The position numbers were made by a program, and so were the translations under genes. Below, piece by piece: positions 62,981 to 64,000 of a stretch of 64,000 nt of DNA. Under the pieces are notes generated by a model. It was not told the DNA's origin, searched no databases, and saw only the letters and a list, made by a program, of their open reading frames with translations. How positions within the stretch are numbered: position 1 is the first letter of the stretch; every line of letters begins with the position of its first letter. Origin of the DNA: Shinella kummerowiae (lineage in GTDB: Bacteria > Pseudomonadota > Alphaproteobacteria > Rhizobiales > Rhizobiaceae); contig NZ_WUMK01000003.1 of assembly GCF_009827055.1 (NCBI RefSeq), positions 124,001 to 188,000 on the forward strand, in the 5' to 3' direction.

Positions 62981-64000
62981 ATGAAGGCATGGGCCGTGTT
63001 GCAGGATAGCACAGCAGAAGCATTCACCGAGGCATGGCCAGCGCGCAGGCGCATGGGCGCGTCCCGTCCGCATGTTCCGGTGATCGTGTTTGCCGCGTTG
63101 GTGGCCATGTTCAGTCTCGTGCCGCTCGGCTTCATCGGCTGGGTGACCTATGATGTCGGCTGGGAAACGGTAAAGACGCTGGTCTTTCGCCCGCGCGTCG
63201 GCGAACTCATCCTCGGCACCCTCTACCTCGAACTGCTGACCATTCCGCTGTCGATCGCGGTCGCTGTTGGCCTTGCCTGGCTGACGGAACGCACCGACAT
63301 TCCCGGCGCGCGCCTCTGGGCGTGGCTGGCGATAACGCCGCTCGCCGTGCCGGCTTTCGTGCACAGCTACGCCTGGGTCAGCCTCGTTCCGGGCATACGG
63401 GGCCTCGCCGGTGGCGTGTTCGTCGCGGTTCTCGCCTATTTTCCGTTTCTTTATCTGCCGGTGGCCGCGGCTCTCCGCCGGCTGGATCCTGCGGTGGAGG
63501 ACGCTGCCGCCTCGCTCGGCCTTGCGCCCGTCGCCGTGTTCTTCCGCGTGGTCCTGCCACAACTGCGCCTTGCCATCTGCGGCGGCTCGCTGCTGATCGG
63601 CCTGCATCTCCTGTCTGAATACGGGCTGTTCGCGATGATCCGTTTCGACACGCTGGCCACGGCCATCGTCGACCAGTTCCAGTCCTCCTACAACAGCCCG
63701 GCCGCCAGCATGATCGGCGGCGTCCTGGTTACCTGCTGCCTATTCCTGCTCGGCCTCGAAGTGCTGCTGCGCGGCAACGAGCGGTATGCACGCATCGGTG
63801 CCGGCGCGGCGCGGCCAGCCAATCTGCAACGACTGGGGCGCTTCGCTCTGCCCGTCCTGCTTCTGCCGGCAACGCTCGCGATGCTGACGCTCGGCGTACC
63901 GCTGCTGACGCTCGGCCGCTGGCTCTGGCTTGGCGGTGCCGCCATCTGGGACAATGAGGTCACCGGTGCGGTGGGGCAGACCATCGTGCTGGCCCTGGCC
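62981..64000 (+). CDS. Iron ABC transporter permease (FbpB type), runs off the window
   Basis: At least 340 codons of a membrane protein with many hydrophobic helices; open to the end. Repeated permease domain with the EAA loop ([21 protein letters not shown]) and [19 protein letters not shown] resembles FbpB/ThiP fusions of two permease halves. The start is uncertain: 62981 (MKAWAVLQ) or Met25 at 63053; neither has a strong ribosome site. Together with the divergent binding protein it makes an iron uptake system whose ATPase would be beyond the window. Confidence 0.85.
   Translation, partial: MKAWAVLQDSTAEAFTEAWPARRRMGASRPHVPVIVFAALVAMFSLVPLGFIGWVTYDVGWETVKTLVFRPRVGELILGTLYLELLTIPLSIAVAVGLAWLTERTDIPGARLWAWLAITPLAVPAFVHSYAWVSLVPGIRGLAGGVFVAVLAYFPFLYLPVAAALRRLDPAVEDAAASLGLAPVAVFFRVVLPQLRLAICGGSLLIGLHLLSEYGLFAMIRFDTLATAIVDQFQSSYNSPAASMIGGVLVTCCLFLLGLEVLLRGNERYARIGAGAARPANLQRLGRFALPVLLLPATLAMLTLGVPLLTLGRWLWLGGAAIWDNEVTGAVGQTIVLALA

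Noticed and set aside
1-64000. tRNA, rRNA, CRISPR arrays, insertion sequences, prophage, integrases, known riboswitches
   Set aside because: None recognised on reading both strands; no transposase or integrase motifs and no regular direct repeats were seen. Low-scoring RNAs could be missed without a covariance-model search.

Overview
The window is GC-rich, densely coded DNA (mostly 10-200 bp gaps, many ATGA/GTGA start-stop overlaps, frequent Shine-Dalgarno sites). Gene content and style point to an alphaproteobacterium of the Rhizobiales, probably Rhizobiaceae (Rhizobium/Agrobacterium/Shinella/Ensifer type): a CyaC-like cytochrome-b/ferredoxin/adenylate cyclase, multiple LysR/GntR-controlled catabolic islands, Opp-type and polyamine/iron binding proteins, an MCP ending in a CheR-type pentapeptide. 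No rRNA, tRNA, CRISPR, insertion sequence or phage gene was seen, so it reads as stable accessory-metabolism DNA of a chromosome or chromid.

Layout. 1-3820: start of an APC permease, divergent from a periplasmic molybdenum hydroxylase operon (2Fe-2S subunit, Tat-exported molybdopterin subunit, di-heme cytochrome c). 3847-6389: MYG1-family protein and a double-PAS diguanylate cyclase. 6661-11923: SfnB-like flavoprotein, RidA, then three small membrane proteins followed by an ethanolamine-type APC permease, and two small unknowns. 12065-14308: chemoreceptor. 14498-26647: a two-sided catabolic island: Opp-type ABC transporter, DapA/NanA-type aldolase and EamA exporter on one strand; sialidase-like Asp-box protein, PdxA2 and iron-type alcohol dehydrogenase on the other; then a DUF1537 acid-sugar kinase and an FCD-type GntR regulator. 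26867-32690: CecR-like TetR regulator divergent from a YbhGFSR-like efflux system. 32768-46194: a potassium neighbourhood: Kup, a five-gene accessory operon, and a complete kdp operon with extra small membrane proteins and a PTS IIA(Ntr)-like gene. 46417-52679: two LysR-linked oxidoreductase/hydrolase loci, CyaC-like cyclase, a tyrosine-phosphatase-like protein. 52676-55819: exported TPR-CHAT protein. 55939-60193: LysR, cytosolic and Tat-exported agmatine deiminases, polyamine binding protein. 60429-64000: YghU-like GST, a small unknown, and a divergent iron-binding protein/permease pair running off the window.

Two systems stand out. First, the 14498-26647 island can be read as one pathway: glycoside uptake, release of a 3-deoxy-ulosonic acid by the sialidase-like enzyme, aldol cleavage to pyruvate plus a four-carbon aldehyde acid, reduction, then the known DUF1537 kinase/PdxA2 route to DHAP. 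Working the stereochemistry by hand, 3-deoxy-D-lyxo-heptulosarate (Dha of pectin rhamnogalacturonan II) would give D-threonate, a known substrate of a DUF1537/PdxA2 pair. This is inference, but it explains every enzyme in the island. Second, the same promoter layout (a T-rich KdpE-like site with a TATC element exactly 33 nt downstream) lies before the kdp operon and before the neighbouring five-gene operon, implying an uncharacterised KdpE-controlled accessory operon whose longest product is a DapA-fold protein that has lost its catalytic lysine and tyrosine.
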